Below are positions 33,070 through 44,172 of a stretch of 64,000 nt of DNA, piece by piece; within the stretch, counting starts at the first letter, position 1; every line of letters starts with the position of its first letter. The stretch is from Serratia marcescens subsp. marcescens ATCC 13880 (GTDB taxonomy: Bacteria; Pseudomonadota; Gammaproteobacteria; Enterobacterales; Enterobacteriaceae), in the NCBI RefSeq assembly GCF_017299535.1, contig NZ_CP071238.1, positions 744,001 through 808,000 of the forward strand, written 5' to 3'. Under the pieces are notes generated by a model. The model was not told where the DNA came from. It saw only the letters and a list, made by a program, of their open reading frames with translations, and did not search any database. Made by a program: the position numbers and the translations under genes.

Positions 33070-34074
33070 GTGAAACTGGATGAAATCGCGCGTCTCGCGG
33101 GCGTTTCGCGCACGACGGCCAGTTATGTCATCAACGGAAAGGCGAAGCAGTATCGTGTCAGCGATAAAACCGTCGAGAAAGTGATGGCCGTAGTCAGGGA
33201 GCATAACTATCACCCGAATGCCGTCGCGGCAGGGCTGCGCGCCGGGCGCACCCGTTCTATCGGTCTGGTGATCCCGGATCTGGAAAATACCAGCTATACC
33301 CGTATCGCCAACTACCTGGAGCGTCAGGCGCGCCAGCGTGGTTATCAATTGCTGATCGCCTGTTCCGAAGATCAGCCGGACAACGAAATGCGCTGTATCG
33401 AGCATTTGCTGCAGCGTCAGGTGGACGCCATCATCGTTTCCACCGCCTTGCCGCCGGAGCACCCCTTCTATCAACGCTGGGCCAACGATCCGCTGCCGAT
33501 CATCGCGCTGGACCGCGCGTTGGATCGCGAACATTTCATCAGCGTCGTCGGGGCCGACGAGGAAGATGCCTTTGCGCTGGCGCAGGAGCTGCGCACCTTC
33601 CCGGCTGAATCGGTGCTGTATCTGGGCGCCTTGCCGGAGCTTTCGGTCAGCTTCCTGCGTGAGCAGGGCTTCCGTCAGGCCTGGCAAGAGGATCCCCGCC
33701 ACGTCGATTACCTGTATGCCAACAGCTATGAGCGTGAAGCCGCCGGCGCGCTGTTTGCCGAATGGCTGAAGACGCACCCGATGCCGCAGGCGCTGTTCAC
33801 CACCTCGTTCTCGCTGTTGCAGGGCGTGATGGACGTGACGCTGAAGCAACGCGGCCGTTTGCCGACCGATCTGGCGATTGCCACCTTCGGCGACCATGAA
33901 CTGTTGGATTTCCTGGAGTGCCCGGTGCTCGCGGTGGCGCAGCGCCATCGTGACGTGGCCGAACGCGTGCTGGAGCTGGTGTTGGCCAGCCTGGACGAAC
34001 CGCGTAAACCCAAGCCGGGATTGACGCGTATTCGCCGCAATCTGTTCCGCCGCGGCAGCCTGAGCCGCAAGTAG
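33070..34074 (+). CDS. cra: Catabolite repressor/activator Cra (FruR)
   Basis: Cra is a LacI/GalR-family regulator that adjusts glycolytic and gluconeogenic genes in response to fructose 1-phosphate or fructose 1,6-bisphosphate. The 334-residue protein matches E. coli length. The N-terminal helix-turn-helix is [20 protein letters not shown] and the hinge follows in [18 protein letters not shown]. The periplasmic-binding-like domain occupies 60-325. A GTG start at 33070 is used; the overlapping ATG runs straight into a stop codon. It precedes the dcw cluster, as in E. coli, though alaE now intervenes. Confidence 0.97.
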   Translation: MKLDEIARLAGVSRTTASYVINGKAKQYRVSDKTVEKVMAVVREHNYHPNAVAAGLRAGRTRSIGLVIPDLENTSYTRIANYLERQARQRGYQLLIACSEDQPDNEMRCIEHLLQRQVDAIIVSTALPPEHPFYQRWANDPLPIIALDRALDREHFISVVGADEEDAFALAQELRTFPAESVLYLGALPELSVSFLREQGFRQAWQEDPRHVDYLYANSYEREAAGALFAEWLKTHPMPQALFTTSFSLLQGVMDVTLKQRGRLPTDLAIATFGDHELLDFLECPVLAVAQRHRDVAERVLELVLASLDEPRKPKPGLTRIRRNLFRRGSLSRK

Positions 34075-34083
34075 TTTGCCTGG

Positions 34084-34115
34084 CAGGAGCCCCCGCGTTG
34101 GCGGGCTCCTGGTTT
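34084..34115. terminator. Bidirectional terminator between cra and alaE
   Basis: CAGGAGC and GCTCCTG, with an inner CGC/GCG stem around GTTG, form a hairpin between convergent genes. The plus strand ends in GGTTT. It overlaps the alaE stop codon by two bases. Confidence 0.65.
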
Positions 34116-34554
34116 AGACGTAGTCCGCCACCCGGAACAGCCGCCGGCAGTATTCCAGGAAATAGCCATACACCACGCCCATCGCCATGGAGACCAGCGC
34201 ATTGCTGGTTACCGCCGCCAGCATTTGTTGGCCGTCGGCGCCTACGCTCCATAGAATGGCGGCATAAACCGGCGACTGGAAGCTGACGTAGGCCAGCAGA
34301 TCGGCGAGGTTGCGCAGCAGGAACTGGCCGCGCGGGCAGCGGCGCGCCGTGCGGATAAACAGATCGCGATAGCGGCCGTAAGGCCAGGCGATCAGGATGT
34401 TGACCGGGATCGACAGCAGGCGCGAAGAGAGGGATTGCTGGAAGCTCATGCCTGAGATCAACACTTCTATCGCCATGCCGGCGATAAAGCAGTACACCAC
34501 CAGTGCGAACGTATCGGCAGCGGCGCTACGCCAGTGAGTCGCGGGCGAAAGCAT
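34114..34554 (-). CDS. alaE: L-alanine exporter AlaE
   Basis: AlaE is an inner-membrane exporter that lowers toxic L-alanine levels. The 146-residue protein (149 in E. coli) has four predicted membrane helices. It shares the strongly conserved core [20 protein letters not shown] and the C-terminal [15 protein letters not shown] with E. coli AlaE (formerly YgaW). In E. coli alaE lies far away, near 60 min. Here it is convergent with cra and upstream of a long AT-rich spacer. Lrp regulation is known in E. coli, but no site was assigned here. Confidence 0.93.
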   Translation of the reverse strand: MLSPATHWRSAAADTFALVVYCFIAGMAIEVLISGMSFQQSLSSRLLSIPVNILIAWPYGRYRDLFIRTARRCPRGQFLLRNLADLLAYVSFQSPVYAAILWSVGADGQQMLAAVTSNALVSMAMGVVYGYFLEYCRRLFRVADYV

Positions 34555-35325
34555 GCGTCATCCCCTTTGGTTAAAATTCTGTTAATTTATTAATTATTGG
34601 ATGTTAAGGCTGGTTTTTTGCCTTTTTTATAGTGTACTAATCTGAATTGTCTTTTTTAACTAGGTTTATATTTTTATTTTTAACATTTGTTCGCTTTTTG
34701 TCCCGCAGAACTGGGACATAGGATGGGGCGGAGAGATTAAAATCGGTGTTTTTAAATAAATCGATTAAAAACATAAGGTTGCGATTTTTCGTTTTTGGAG
34801 GGGATTTTTTCCGGCAAAAATTGTGGAAATAAAGGTGTAAGAAAATGAAACCATAATTGTAAACAGGTATTTTGGGAATAATCTTACCAAATTGATTTGA
34901 ATCGAAATTACTTCTGCTCGTAATATCCGAGCCATTTATTTTTATCGCGCCTTCATCACGGCGGTGCAAATTGAAGTAAAATAGCGCCCGGCTTTACGGT
35001 GAATAACGATTGAGCGTTATTAACTCAAGGGGTTATGGCCTTATTCCGCGATCGGTTCGCCTGGCGCCGAGCCTTGGCGGGCGCGGCTCGCCAGCGGTTA
35101 CAGCCCTGAGATTGCCGAGCTGAAAAATGAGACATGGCTTGCAGAAGGAAGTAATGAGTTAATTAATCGCCAGTTCGTCAGGTTTTTAATCAGATTCTTT
35201 CCGCTTAGAAAATTCTCTCCGTTTATCATGGTGTTAATTTTTAATCGTCGAATAATCAGAGTTTCTTTCGCGAGTCAGCTCCCAAAATGACCAGAGAAAT
35301 ATTGCCAAAGCGCTGGCGCTCTGGC
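34555..35325. other. AT-rich spacer between alaE and the mra promoter
   Basis: This 770-bp region has no recognised gene. Positions 34560-34980 are strongly AT-rich, with long A and T runs, contrasting with all neighbours. A minus-strand frame at 34637-34969 there is of low-complexity Asn/Lys-rich composition and looks spurious. Positions 35030-35130 are a short GC-rich island with a candidate 24-codon ORF (separate entry). The rest, 35140-35320, is AT-rich again up to the mra promoter. Confidence 0.6.
35035..35109 (+). CDS. Candidate 24-residue arginine-rich ORF
   Basis: An ATG at 35035, two bases after AAGGGG, opens a 24-codon frame beginning MALFRDRFAWRR and ending RLQP. Six of 24 residues are arginine. 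It sits in a GC-rich island inside an AT-rich spacer. The ribosome-binding spacing is short and I know no homologue, so it may be chance or a gene remnant. Confidence 0.2.
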   Translation: MALFRDRFAWRRALAGAARQRLQP

Positions 35326-35355
35326 TTGACAAGGTTTTCATACCCTCCGTAAACT
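35326..35355 (+). promoter_or_regulatory. mra promoter (Pmra) of the dcw cluster
   Basis: A perfect -35 TTGACA (35326-35331), an 18-bp spacer and a -10 TAAACT (35350-35355) lie 62 bp before mraZ. Pmra is the principal promoter for the first part of the dcw cluster in E. coli, and position and sequence agree. Confidence 0.85.
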
Positions 35356-35363
35356 CCATTGTG

Positions 35364-35388
35364 TGGGAATTTGTGGGGTAAAGTGGTG
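35364..35388 (+). promoter_or_regulatory. MraZ operator: three TGGGN repeats
   Basis: TGGGA (35364), TGGGG (35374) and TGGTG (35384) are spaced by exactly 5 bp, just downstream of the mra -10. E. coli MraZ binds three TGGGN repeats with 5-nt spacers at this place to repress the cluster. The third repeat deviates by one base (TGGTG). Confidence 0.88.
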
Positions 35389-35416
35389 AAAACGGTCACT
35401 AAGGGGTAGCTCAGGA

Positions 35417-35875
35417 ATGTTCCGTGGAGCGACGATGGTCAACCTCGACAGCAAAGGGCGGCTCGCCGTACCTACCCGATATCGGGAATTGCTCAACGAG
35501 GAATCGCAAGGCCAAATGGTCTGTACCATTGACCTCCATCAGCCCTGCCTGCTGCTTTATCCTTTGCCCGAATGGGAAATTATTGAACAAAAATTATCAC
35601 GTCTGTCGAGCATGAATCCCGCCGAGCGCCGCGTTCAGCGCCTGCTGCTGGGGCATGCCAGTGAGTGTCAGATGGATAGTGCCGGTCGTTTGCTGTTAGC
35701 CAGTACGCTGCGGCAACACGCCGGGCTCACGAAAGAAGTGATGCTGGTCGGTCAGTTCAACAAGTTTGAACTGTGGGATGAACAGACCTGGTATCAACAA
35801 GTCAAGGATGATATTGACGCTGAACAGTCGACTCAGGAACCGTTGTCTGAGCGGCTACAGGACTTGTCGCTATAA
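35417..35875 (+). CDS. mraZ: Transcriptional regulator MraZ
   Basis: MraZ is an AbrB-like DNA-binding protein that represses its own dcw promoter. The 152-residue length equals E. coli. Two SpoVT/AbrB-type repeats are visible, each with a DSKGR or DSAGR signature ([10 protein letters not shown] near residue 10 and MDSAGRLLL near 90). It is the first gene of the cluster, 2 bp upstream of rsmH. Confidence 0.97.
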   Translation: MFRGATMVNLDSKGRLAVPTRYRELLNEESQGQMVCTIDLHQPCLLLYPLPEWEIIEQKLSRLSSMNPAERRVQRLLLGHASECQMDSAGRLLLASTLRQHAGLTKEVMLVGQFNKFELWDEQTWYQQVKDDIDAEQSTQEPLSERLQDLSL

Positions 35876-35877
35876 GC

Positions 35878-36819
35878 ATGTTGGAAAACTATAAACACAC
35901 CACCGTCCTGCTGGACGAAGCCGTCAACGGCCTCAACATCCGCAGCAACGGCATATATATCGACGGTACTTTTGGTCGCGGTGGCCATTCTCGTCTGATT
36001 CTGTCCCAACTGGGGCCGGAAGGGCGCTTGCTGGCGATTGACCGTGATCCTCAGGCGATTGCAGCCGCCAAATCTATTGAAGATCCTCGTTTTACCATCG
36101 TACACGGCCCATTTTCCGAGTTGTCGCACTATGTGCGGGAGCGCGAGCTGGTGGGCAAGATCGACGGCGTTCTGCTCGATCTGGGCGTTTCCTCGCCGCA
36201 GCTTGACGACGCGGAGCGCGGATTCTCCTTTATGCGCGACGGTCCGCTGGACATGCGCATGGATCCGTCCACCGGCCTGTCCGCCGCCGAATGGCTGATG
36301 AAGGCCGAAGCGGACGATATCGCCTGGGTGCTGAAAACCTTTGGCGAAGAGCGTTTTGCCAAGCGCATCGCGCGCGCCATCGTGGAAAGAAACCGCGTGG
36401 AGCCGATGACGCGCACCAAAGAGCTGGCGGATCTGATCGCCGATGCCAGCCCGTTCCGTGAAAAGCACAAGCATCCGGCGACGCGCAGCTTCCAGGCGAT
36501 CCGCATCTATATCAACAGCGAGCTGGAAGAGATCGAGCGTGCGCTCGACGGCGCGCTGGAAGTGCTGGCCCCGCAGGGCCGTTTGTCGATCATCAGCTTC
36601 CACTCGCTGGAAGACCGCATCGTCAAACGCTTTATGCGTCACCACAGCCGCGGCGCTCAGGTGCCGGCGGGCATTCCGTTGACCGAAGAGCAGCTGCGCG
36701 GCATGGGCGGCCGGACGCTGAAAGCGCTGGGCAAAATGATGCCGTCGGAAGCGGAAGTGGCGGACAACCCGCGTGCGCGCAGCTCGGTGCTGCGTATTGC
36801 TGAGAGGATGCCCGCGTGA
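35878..36819 (+). CDS. rsmH: 16S rRNA m4C1402 methyltransferase RsmH
   Basis: RsmH (MraW) adds the N4-methyl group to C1402 of 16S rRNA using S-adenosylmethionine. The 313-residue protein matches the E. coli length. It has the SAM motif [12 protein letters not shown] (about residues 22-33), LLAIDRDP, and the inserted helical domain in the middle. The ATG at 35878 lies two bases after the mraZ stop. Its stop overlaps the ftsL GTG start. Confidence 0.97.
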   Translation: MLENYKHTTVLLDEAVNGLNIRSNGIYIDGTFGRGGHSRLILSQLGPEGRLLAIDRDPQAIAAAKSIEDPRFTIVHGPFSELSHYVRERELVGKIDGVLLDLGVSSPQLDDAERGFSFMRDGPLDMRMDPSTGLSAAEWLMKAEADDIAWVLKTFGEERFAKRIARAIVERNRVEPMTRTKELADLIADASPFREKHKHPATRSFQAIRIYINSELEEIERALDGALEVLAPQGRLSIISFHSLEDRIVKRFMRHHSRGAQVPAGIPLTEEQLRGMGGRTLKALGKMMPSEAEVADNPRARSSVLRIAERMPA

Positions 36820-37136
36820 TCGGCAACGAACGTCACGGTTTGGTCGGGGTGATTGGCGGCGATCTGCTGCGCAATGCCAAGATCCCCCTGATTTTACTGA
36901 TTGCGTCACTGGTTTCCGCGATTTTCGTGGTGACTACCGCGCACCGCACCCGCCTGCTGACCGCCGAGCGCGAACAGTTGGTTCTGGAGCGCGATGCGCT
37001 GGATATCGAGTGGCGCAACCTGATTTTAGAAGAGAACGCCCTCGGCGATCACAGCCGGGTTGAACGTATCGCGACAGAAAAACTGCAGATGCAACACGTT
37101 GATCCATCGCAGGAAAATATCATCGTTAAACAATGA
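36816..37136 (+). CDS. ftsL: Cell division protein FtsL
   Basis: FtsL is a bitopic division protein that forms the FtsQLB subcomplex and helps activate FtsWI. The 106-residue protein has a short cytoplasmic N-terminus, one membrane helix (about 23-43) and a leucine-zipper-like periplasmic coiled coil. The C-terminal segment is nearly identical to E. coli. The GTG start overlaps the rsmH stop by 4 nt. An in-frame stop at 36801 rules out a much longer start, so the cytoplasmic tail is about 15 residues shorter than in E. coli FtsL (121). Confidence 0.95.
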   Translation: MIGNERHGLVGVIGGDLLRNAKIPLILLIASLVSAIFVVTTAHRTRLLTAEREQLVLERDALDIEWRNLILEENALGDHSRVERIATEKLQMQHVDPSQENIIVKQ

Positions 37137-37178
37137 ATGGTTTAACCGGAATAATGACACGGAGTAGAAAGGAAACGC

Positions 37179-38942
37179 ATGAAAGCAGCGCGCCCCGGTA
37201 AGTTGAGACGCCAGGAAGATCAGGCCAGCTTTGTCAGCTGGCGTTTTGCGTTGCTGTGCGGCTGCATTTTGCTGGCGATGGTTGGCCTGATGTTGCGCGT
37301 CGCGTACCTGCAGGTCATCAACCCCGATCGTCTGGTGAAAGAAGGCGACATGCGTTCGCTGCGCGTGCAGGAAGTGCCGACCGCGCGCGGTATGATCAGC
37401 GATCGCGCCGGCCGTCCATTGGCGGTCAGTGTGCCGGTGAATGCGGTGTGGGCCGATCCGAAAGAGCTGAACGAGCGCGGCGGCATCACGCTGGACAGCC
37501 GCTGGAAAGCGCTTTCCGATGCGCTCAACATCCCGCTGGACCAGCTTTCCAACCGCATCAACGCCAACCCGAAAGGGCGCTTCGTTTATCTGGCGCGCCA
37601 GGTTAACCCGGCGATCGGCGATTACATTCACAAACTCAAGCTGCCGGGGATCTACCTGCGGCAGGAGTCGCGCCGTTACTACCCGGCGGGGCAGGTGACG
37701 TCGCACATCATCGGCGTGACCAACATCGACGGGCAAGGTATCGAAGGCGTCGAGAAGAGCTTCGACCGCTGGCTGACCGGGCAACCGGGCGAGAGAACGG
37801 TGCGTAAGGACCGCTTCGGTCGGGTGATCGAAGATATTTCCTCCGTCGACAGTCAGGCGGCGCACAACCTGGTGCTGAGCGTCGATGAGCGCCTGCAGGC
37901 GCTGGTGTATCGCGAGCTGAACAACGCGGTGGCGTTCAACAAGGCCGAATCGGGCACTGCGGTGCTGATCGACGTGAACACCGGCGAAGTGCTGGCGATG
38001 GCCAACAGCCCGTCTTACAACCCGAACAACATGGCCGGTACGCCGAAAGAAACCATGCGTAACCGCGCCATCACCGATATTTTTGAACCCGGTTCAACCG
38101 TGAAGCCGATGGTGGTGATGACCGCGCTGCAAAACGGCGTGGTGAGAGAAAACAGCGTGCTGAACACCATCCCGTACCGCATTCAGGGCCACGAGATCAA
38201 AGACGTGGCGCGGTACTCGGAGCTGTCATTGACCGGGATCTTGCAGAAGTCGAGTAACGTCGGTGTTTCAAAGCTGGCGTTAGCGATGCCGTCCTCAGCG
38301 TTAGTAGATACTTACTCTCGTTTTGGGCTGGGAAAAGCGACCAATTTGGGGCTGGTCGGAGAAAGCAGTGGCATATACCCAAAAAAACAACGGTGGTCTG
38401 ACATAGAGAGGGCCACCTTCTCTTTCGGCTACGGGCTGATGGTAACTCCGTTACAGTTGGCGCGAGTCTATGCAACGATCGGCAGCCTGGGCGTGTATCG
38501 CCCATTGTCGATCACCAAGGTTGACCCTCCGGTCGCCGGCGAACGCGTTTTCCCTGAACCTCTGGTGCGCACCGTGGTGCACATGATGGAAAGCGTGGCC
38601 TTGCCGGGCGGCGGCGGCGTGAAAGCCGCCATCAAGGGATACCGTATCGCCATCAAAACCGGTACCGCGAAAAAAGTGGGCCCGGACGGCAAATACGTCA
38701 ACCGATACATCGCTTATACCGCCGGCGTCGCGCCGGCAAGTAACCCCCGTTTTGCCCTGGTGGTCGTCATCAACGACCCGCAGGGTGGGAAATACTATGG
38801 TGGCGCAATCTCCGCGCCGGTGTTCGGCGCCATCATGGGCGGCGTATTGCGCACCATGAACGTCGAGCCTGACGCGTTGCCCACCGGTGACAAAAGCGAA
38901 TTAGTGATTAACAAGAAAGAGGGTTCAGGTGGCAGATCGTAA
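37179..38942 (+). CDS. ftsI: Septal peptidoglycan transpeptidase FtsI (PBP3)
   Basis: FtsI is the class B penicillin-binding protein that cross-links septal peptidoglycan. The 587-residue protein (588 in E. coli) has one N-terminal membrane anchor (about 24-44), a pedestal domain, and a transpeptidase domain. The active-site motifs are visible: SxxK in EPGSTVKP (about 305), SSN in QKSSNVG (about 357), and KTGT in IKTGTAKK (about 492). The C-terminus is processed in E. coli. Its end overlaps the murE start by 14 nt. Confidence 0.98.
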   Translation: MKAARPGKLRRQEDQASFVSWRFALLCGCILLAMVGLMLRVAYLQVINPDRLVKEGDMRSLRVQEVPTARGMISDRAGRPLAVSVPVNAVWADPKELNERGGITLDSRWKALSDALNIPLDQLSNRINANPKGRFVYLARQVNPAIGDYIHKLKLPGIYLRQESRRYYPAGQVTSHIIGVTNIDGQGIEGVEKSFDRWLTGQPGERTVRKDRFGRVIEDISSVDSQAAHNLVLSVDERLQALVYRELNNAVAFNKAESGTAVLIDVNTGEVLAMANSPSYNPNNMAGTPKETMRNRAITDIFEPGSTVKPMVVMTALQNGVVRENSVLNTIPYRIQGHEIKDVARYSELSLTGILQKSSNVGVSKLALAMPSSALVDTYSRFGLGKATNLGLVGESSGIYPKKQRWSDIERATFSFGYGLMVTPLQLARVYATIGSLGVYRPLSITKVDPPVAGERVFPEPLVRTVVHMMESVALPGGGGVKAAIKGYRIAIKTGTAKKVGPDGKYVNRYIAYTAGVAPASNPRFALVVVINDPQGGKYYGGAISAPVFGAIMGGVLRTMNVEPDALPTGDKSELVINKKEGSGGRS

Positions 38943-40416
38943 TTTGCGCGACTTACTCGCCCCGTGGGTGCCGACGGCACCCGGGCGCGCGCTGCGGGAA
39001 ATGACATTAGACAGCCGCGTGGCGGCTGCCGGGGATCTGTTTGTCGCCGTGGTCGGCCATCAAACGGATGGACGCCGCTATATTCCGCAGGCCATCGCGC
39101 AGGGCGTCGCCGCTGTGATCGCCGAGGCTGACGGTCAGGCCGAAGATGGCGCCATCGTTGAGATGCACGGCGTGCCGGTGATCTACCTGAGCCAACTGAA
39201 CCAGCGCCTTTCCGCGCTGGCCGGGCGTTTTTACCACCAGCCGGGCGAGCGTCTGCGCCTGGTCGGCGTGACCGGCACCAACGGCAAAACCACCACCACG
39301 CAACTGCTGGCGCAGTGGAGCCAACTGCTGGGCGAAACCAGCGCGGTAATGGGCACCGTCGGCAACGGCCTGCTGGGCCAGGTGTGTCCGACGGAGAATA
39401 CCACCGGTTCTGCGGTGGATGTTCAACACGTATTAAACGAGTTGGCGGAACAGGGCGCGACCTTCGCCGCGATGGAAGTCTCATCCCACGGTCTGGTGCA
39501 ACATCGGGTGGCGGCGCTGCCGTTCGCTGCGGCGGTTTTCACCAACCTGAGCCGCGATCACCTGGATTATCACGGTGACATGGCCAATTACGAAGCGGCC
39601 AAATGGTCGCTGTTCGCCGCCCACAACGTGGGGCAGGCGATCATCAACGCCGACGATGAAGTCGGCCAGCGCTGGCTGAGCAAGCTGCCGGATGCGGTAG
39701 CGGTGACGATGCAGGACAACCTGCAGCCGGGTTGCCACGGCCGCTGGCTGAAAACCACGGCGGTCGACTATCACGACAACGGCGCCACGGTTCGTTTCAG
39801 CTCCAGCTGGGGCGACGGCGAGATCGAAAGCCGCCTGATGGGCGCTTTCAACGTCAGCAACCTGCTGTTGGCCTTGGCGACGCTGCTGTCGTTGGGCTAC
39901 CCGCTGGAGGCGCTGGTGGAAACCGGCAGCCGTCTGCAGCCGGTCTGCGGCCGCATGGAAGTGTTTAACGCGCCGGGCAAACCGACGGTCGTGGTGGATT
40001 ACGCCCACACGCCGGATGCGCTGGAGAAAGCGCTGGAGGCCGCGCGCCTGCACTGCCAGAGGCAGCTGTGGTGCGTGTTCGGCTGCGGCGGCGATCGCGA
40101 CAAGGGCAAACGTCCGCTGATGGGCGGCATCGCCGAGCAGTTCGCCGATCGCGTGGTGATCACCGATGACAACCCGCGGACCGAAGAGCCGCGCGCGATT
40201 ATCAACGACATCCTGACCGGATTGCTGGACGCCGGGCAGGCGCTGGTGATCCACGGCCGCGCCGAAGCGGTGACCAGCGCCATCATGCAGGCGCAGGAGC
40301 AGGATGTGGTGTTGGTGGCGGGCAAAGGCCACGAAGATTATCAGCTGGTGGGCAACCGCCGCCTGGATTATTCCGACCGCACGACGGTCGCACGGCTGCT
40401 GGGGGTGCTGGCATGA
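38929..40416 (+). CDS. murE: UDP-MurNAc-tripeptide synthetase MurE
   Basis: MurE adds meso-diaminopimelate to UDP-MurNAc-L-Ala-D-Glu. The 495-residue length equals E. coli. The ATP motif [11 protein letters not shown] (about 114-124) and the diaminopimelate-selective DNPR motif ([10 protein letters not shown], about 414) are present. A carbamylated-lysine region occurs in HYEAAKW-like NYEAAKW. A GTG start is used (GTGGCAGAT), preceded by AGAGGG within ftsI. Confidence 0.98.
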   Translation: MADRNLRDLLAPWVPTAPGRALREMTLDSRVAAAGDLFVAVVGHQTDGRRYIPQAIAQGVAAVIAEADGQAEDGAIVEMHGVPVIYLSQLNQRLSALAGRFYHQPGERLRLVGVTGTNGKTTTTQLLAQWSQLLGETSAVMGTVGNGLLGQVCPTENTTGSAVDVQHVLNELAEQGATFAAMEVSSHGLVQHRVAALPFAAAVFTNLSRDHLDYHGDMANYEAAKWSLFAAHNVGQAIINADDEVGQRWLSKLPDAVAVTMQDNLQPGCHGRWLKTTAVDYHDNGATVRFSSSWGDGEIESRLMGAFNVSNLLLALATLLSLGYPLEALVETGSRLQPVCGRMEVFNAPGKPTVVVDYAHTPDALEKALEAARLHCQRQLWCVFGCGGDRDKGKRPLMGGIAEQFADRVVITDDNPRTEEPRAIINDILTGLLDAGQALVIHGRAEAVTSAIMQAQEQDVVLVAGKGHEDYQLVGNRRLDYSDRTTVARLLGVLA

Positions 40417-41774
40417 TCCCTGTCTCTCTTCAGACACTGGCTGAGGTATTGAGCGCTGAACTGATCGGCGCCGATTGCCAAATTGTCGAGGTGACGACAG
40501 ACACCCGCAAGGTGACCGCCGGTTGCCTGTTTGTAGCGCTGAAAGGCGAGCGTTTCGACGCTCACGACTTCGCGGCGGATGCCGTAGCCGCAGGCGCCGG
40601 GGCGTTGCTGGTCAGTAAGCGCTTATTGGTGGACGCGCCGCAGCTGGTGGTGAAAGACACCCGTCTGGCGCTGGGGCAGCTTGGCGCCTGGGTGCGTCAA
40701 CAGGTGCCTGCGCGCGTGGTGGCCCTGACCGGCTCCTCGGGCAAGACATCGGTGAAAGAAATGACCGCCGCCATTCTGCGGGAATGCGGCGAAGTGCTGT
40801 ATACCGCCGGCAACTTCAATAACGACATCGGCGTGCCGCTGACGCTGTTGCGTCTGGAGCCGCAGCATGATTTTGCCGTGATAGAGCTGGGCGCTAACCA
40901 CATTGGCGAAATTGCTTACACCACCGCATTGACGCGTCCGCAGACCGCTTTGGTGAACAACCTGGCGGCAGCGCACCTGGAAGGCTTCGGCTCGCTGGCC
41001 GGCGTCGCCCAGGCGAAAGGTGAAATCTTTACCGGCCTGCCGGCCGACGGCGTGGCGATAATCAACGCCGATAACAACGACTGGCCGCACTGGCAGAGCA
41101 TGCTGGGCGGCAAAACCGTCTGGCGCTTCTCGCCGCAGGCCGCCGAAGGCGTGGACTTCTTCGCGGACGACGTGCGGGTGAACGGCGCAGGCACGCAGTT
41201 TACGTTGCACAGCCCGTTCGGCACCGCCGAGATCGCGCTGCCGCTGCCGGGGCGCCACAACGTGGCCAACGCGCTGGCGGCCACGGCGCTGGCGATGTCG
41301 GTGGGCGCCACCCTCGAAGCGGTGCGTCAGGGGTTGAAGCAATTGCAGGCGGTGCCGGGGCGTTTGTTCCCGGTGGCGCTGGCCGAAGACAAGCTGCTGC
41401 TGGATGACAGCTATAACGCCAACGTCGGGTCGATGACCGCGGCGGCGCAGGTGCTGGCGGAAATGCCGGGCTATCGCGTGATGGTGGTCGGCGATATGGC
41501 CGAGCTGGGCGCAGAAGCGGAAGAGTGCCACCGTCAGGTGGGTGAAGCCGCCCGTCTGGCCGGGGTCGACAAAGTGATCAGCGTCGGCGGGTTGAGCCGC
41601 GTGCTGAGCGAAGCCTCCGGCAATGGCGAACATTATCAGGACAAGACAGCAGTGATCGCGCGCGTGGCGGAATTACTGTCGGAACATGCGGTCATCACCG
41701 TGTTAATCAAAGGTTCACGTAGTGCCGCAATGGAGCAGGTAGTACGCGCGTTACAGGAGAAAGCACCATGTTAG
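40413..41774 (+). CDS. murF: UDP-MurNAc-pentapeptide synthetase MurF
   Basis: MurF adds D-alanyl-D-alanine to the UDP-MurNAc-tripeptide, completing the cytoplasmic precursor. The 453-residue protein (452 in E. coli) has the ATP-binding motif [12 protein letters not shown] (about 107-118), the central ligase domain with [10 protein letters not shown], and the C-terminal domain with [11 protein letters not shown]. Its ATGA start overlaps the murE stop by 4 nt. Confidence 0.98.
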   Translation: MIPVSLQTLAEVLSAELIGADCQIVEVTTDTRKVTAGCLFVALKGERFDAHDFAADAVAAGAGALLVSKRLLVDAPQLVVKDTRLALGQLGAWVRQQVPARVVALTGSSGKTSVKEMTAAILRECGEVLYTAGNFNNDIGVPLTLLRLEPQHDFAVIELGANHIGEIAYTTALTRPQTALVNNLAAAHLEGFGSLAGVAQAKGEIFTGLPADGVAIINADNNDWPHWQSMLGGKTVWRFSPQAAEGVDFFADDVRVNGAGTQFTLHSPFGTAEIALPLPGRHNVANALAATALAMSVGATLEAVRQGLKQLQAVPGRLFPVALAEDKLLLDDSYNANVGSMTAAAQVLAEMPGYRVMVVGDMAELGAEAEECHRQVGEAARLAGVDKVISVGGLSRVLSEASGNGEHYQDKTAVIARVAELLSEHAVITVLIKGSRSAAMEQVVRALQEKAPC

Positions 41775-42850
41775 TTTGGCTGGCCGAGCATTTGGTCAAG
41801 TATTACTCAGGCTTCAACGTCTTTTCTTATCTGACGTTCCGAGCCATTGTCAGCCTGCTGACCGCGCTGTTCCTGTCGCTGTGGATGGGCCCGCGGGTGA
41901 TCAAGCGTCTGCAAGAAATGTCCTTCGGCCAGGTGGTGCGTAACGACGGCCCCGAGTCGCACTTCAGCAAGCGCGGCACGCCGACCATGGGCGGTATCAT
42001 GATCCTGACCTCCATCACCATTTCGGTGCTGATGTGGGCCTACCCGTCCAACCCGTATGTCTGGTGCGTGCTGTTTGTGCTGGTGGGTTACGGCATCGTC
42101 GGTTTTGTCGACGACTACCGCAAGGTGGTGCGTAAGGACACCAAAGGGCTGATCGCCCGCTGGAAGTATTTCTGGCAGTCGGTGATTGCGCTGATTGTCG
42201 CATTCGCCATGTACGCCGTAGGAAAAGACACGCCAGCCACCGAGCTGGTTGTGCCGTTCTTTAAGGACGTGATGCCGCAGCTGGGCTTGCTGTACATCCT
42301 GCTGGCCTATTTCGTCATCGTCGGCACCAGTAACGCGGTCAACCTGACCGACGGTCTGGACGGCCTGGCGATTATGCCGACGGTATTCGTGGCGGCCGGT
42401 TTCGCGCTGGTAGCCTGGGCGACCGGTAACATGAACTTCGCCAACTACCTGCATATTCCGTATCTGCGTCATGCCGGTGAGTTGGTGATCGTCTGCACCG
42501 CCATCGTCGGCGCCGGCCTCGGGTTCCTGTGGTTCAATACCTACCCGGCTCAGGTGTTTATGGGCGACGTCGGTTCGCTGGCGCTGGGCGGCGCGCTGGG
42601 CACCATCGCGGTGCTGCTGCGCCAAGAGTTCTTGTTGGTGATCATGGGCGGCGTGTTCGTGGTAGAGACGCTGTCGGTGATCCTGCAGGTGGGATCGTTC
42701 AAGCTGCGCGGACAACGCATTTTCCGCATGGCGCCGATTCACCACCACTATGAATTGAAAGGCTGGCCGGAGCCGCGCGTGATCGTGCGCTTCTGGATCA
42801 TTTCGCTGATGCTGGTGCTGATTGGCCTGGCAACGCTGAAGGTGCGTTAA
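41768..42850 (+). CDS. mraY: Phospho-MurNAc-pentapeptide translocase MraY
   Basis: MraY transfers phospho-MurNAc-pentapeptide to undecaprenyl phosphate, giving lipid I. The 360-residue protein has ten predicted membrane helices. Conserved catalytic and Mg2+ regions are seen: GFVDDYRKV (two aspartates near residue 115), [10 protein letters not shown] (near 190), and [11 protein letters not shown] followed by APIHHHYE (near 324). It overlaps murF by 7 nt. Confidence 0.98.
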   Translation: MLVWLAEHLVKYYSGFNVFSYLTFRAIVSLLTALFLSLWMGPRVIKRLQEMSFGQVVRNDGPESHFSKRGTPTMGGIMILTSITISVLMWAYPSNPYVWCVLFVLVGYGIVGFVDDYRKVVRKDTKGLIARWKYFWQSVIALIVAFAMYAVGKDTPATELVVPFFKDVMPQLGLLYILLAYFVIVGTSNAVNLTDGLDGLAIMPTVFVAAGFALVAWATGNMNFANYLHIPYLRHAGELVIVCTAIVGAGLGFLWFNTYPAQVFMGDVGSLALGGALGTIAVLLRQEFLLVIMGGVFVVETLSVILQVGSFKLRGQRIFRMAPIHHHYELKGWPEPRVIVRFWIISLMLVLIGLATLKVR

Positions 42851-42852
42851 TC

Positions 42853-44172
42853 ATGGCAGACTATCAGGGTAGAAAAATCGTCATCATCGGGTTGGGCCTC
42901 ACCGGCCTGTCCTGTGTCGATTTCTTCATGGCGCGCGGCGTGACGCCGCGCGTGATGGATACCCGTATCGCGCCGCCAGGGTTGGACAAACTGCCTGAAA
43001 GTGTGGAGCGCCATCTGGGTGATTTGAATCAGGACTGGCTGCTGGCGGCGGATCTGATCGTCGCCAGCCCGGGCGTCGCGCTGGCGACCCCGGCATTGAG
43101 CGCCGCGGCTGACGCCGGCGTGGAAATCGTCGGCGATGTTGAGCTGTTCTGCCGCGAGGCGCAGGCGCCGATCGTGGCGATCACCGGCTCCAACGGCAAA
43201 AGCACCGTCACCACCCTGGTGGGCGAGATGGCGAAAGCCGCCGGTTGGGCGGTGGGCGTGGGCGGCAATATCGGCCTGCCGGCGCTGAGCCTGCTGCGCC
43301 AGGAATGCCAGCTGTACGTGCTGGAGCTGTCCAGCTTCCAGCTGGAAACGACCCATAGCCTGCGGGCGGCGGCGGCGACCATCCTGAACGTGACCGAAGA
43401 TCATATGGATCGCTATCCGTTCGGCCTGCAGCAGTATCGCGGCGCCAAGCTGCGCGTGTATGAAAACGCCGCCGTGTGCGTGGTGAACGCGGATGATGCG
43501 CTGACCATGCCGGTGCGCGGCGCCGACGAGCGCTGCGTCAGCTTCGGCGCCGACGTTGGCGACTATCACCTGAACCGTCAGCAGGGGGAAACCTGGCTGC
43601 GGGTGCGCGGTGACAAGGTGCTGAATACGCGCGAGATGAAACTGACCGGCCGCCACAACTACACCAACGCCCTGGCGGCGCTGGCGTTGGCGGATGCGGT
43701 CAATATCCCGCGCGCGTCCAGCCTGAAGGCGCTGACCACCTTCACCGGCCTGGCGCACCGCTTCCAGCTGGCCTGGGAGAGCAACGGCGTGCGTTGGATC
43801 AACGATTCCAAAGCCACCAACGTCGGCAGCACCGAAGCGGCGCTGAACGGCCTGCAGGTGGACGGCACGCTGCATCTGCTGCTGGGCGGCGACGGCAAGT
43901 CCGCCGATTTCTCGCCGCTGGCGCGCTATCTGCAGGGCGACAACGTGCGTCTGTATTGCTTTGGCCGCGACGGCGCCCAGCTGGCGCAGCTGCGGCCGGA
44001 AGTGGCGACGCTGACCGAGACCATGGAGCAGGCGATGCGCACCATCGCCGGCCGCGTACAGCCCGGCGATATGGTGTTGTTGTCGCCGGCCTGCGCCAGT
44101 CTCGATCAGTTCCGTAATTTTGAAGTGCGCGGCGATGAGTTCGCCCGCCTGGCGCAGGAGCTTGGCGGATGA
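42853..44172 (+). CDS. murD: UDP-MurNAc-L-alanine:D-glutamate ligase MurD
   Basis: MurD adds D-glutamate to UDP-MurNAc-L-Ala. The 439-residue protein (438 in E. coli) has an N-terminal Rossmann-like UDP domain ([10 protein letters not shown]), the ATP motif [12 protein letters not shown] (about 111-122), ELSSFQLE in the central domain, and [11 protein letters not shown] in the C-terminal part. It starts 2 bp after mraY and overlaps ftsW by 4 nt. Confidence 0.98.
   Translation: MADYQGRKIVIIGLGLTGLSCVDFFMARGVTPRVMDTRIAPPGLDKLPESVERHLGDLNQDWLLAADLIVASPGVALATPALSAAADAGVEIVGDVELFCREAQAPIVAITGSNGKSTVTTLVGEMAKAAGWAVGVGGNIGLPALSLLRQECQLYVLELSSFQLETTHSLRAAAATILNVTEDHMDRYPFGLQQYRGAKLRVYENAAVCVVNADDALTMPVRGADERCVSFGADVGDYHLNRQQGETWLRVRGDKVLNTREMKLTGRHNYTNALAALALADAVNIPRASSLKALTTFTGLAHRFQLAWESNGVRWINDSKATNVGSTEAALNGLQVDGTLHLLLGGDGKSADFSPLARYLQGDNVRLYCFGRDGAQLAQLRPEVATLTETMEQAMRTIAGRVQPGDMVLLSPACASLDQFRNFEVRGDEFARLAQELGG

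Noticed and set aside
34637..34969. Minus-strand frame of 110 codons in the AT-rich spacer
   Set aside because: Asn/Lys/Phe-rich with no domain or good ribosome-binding site; it is what AT-rich DNA yields by chance. Kept only as part of the spacer description.
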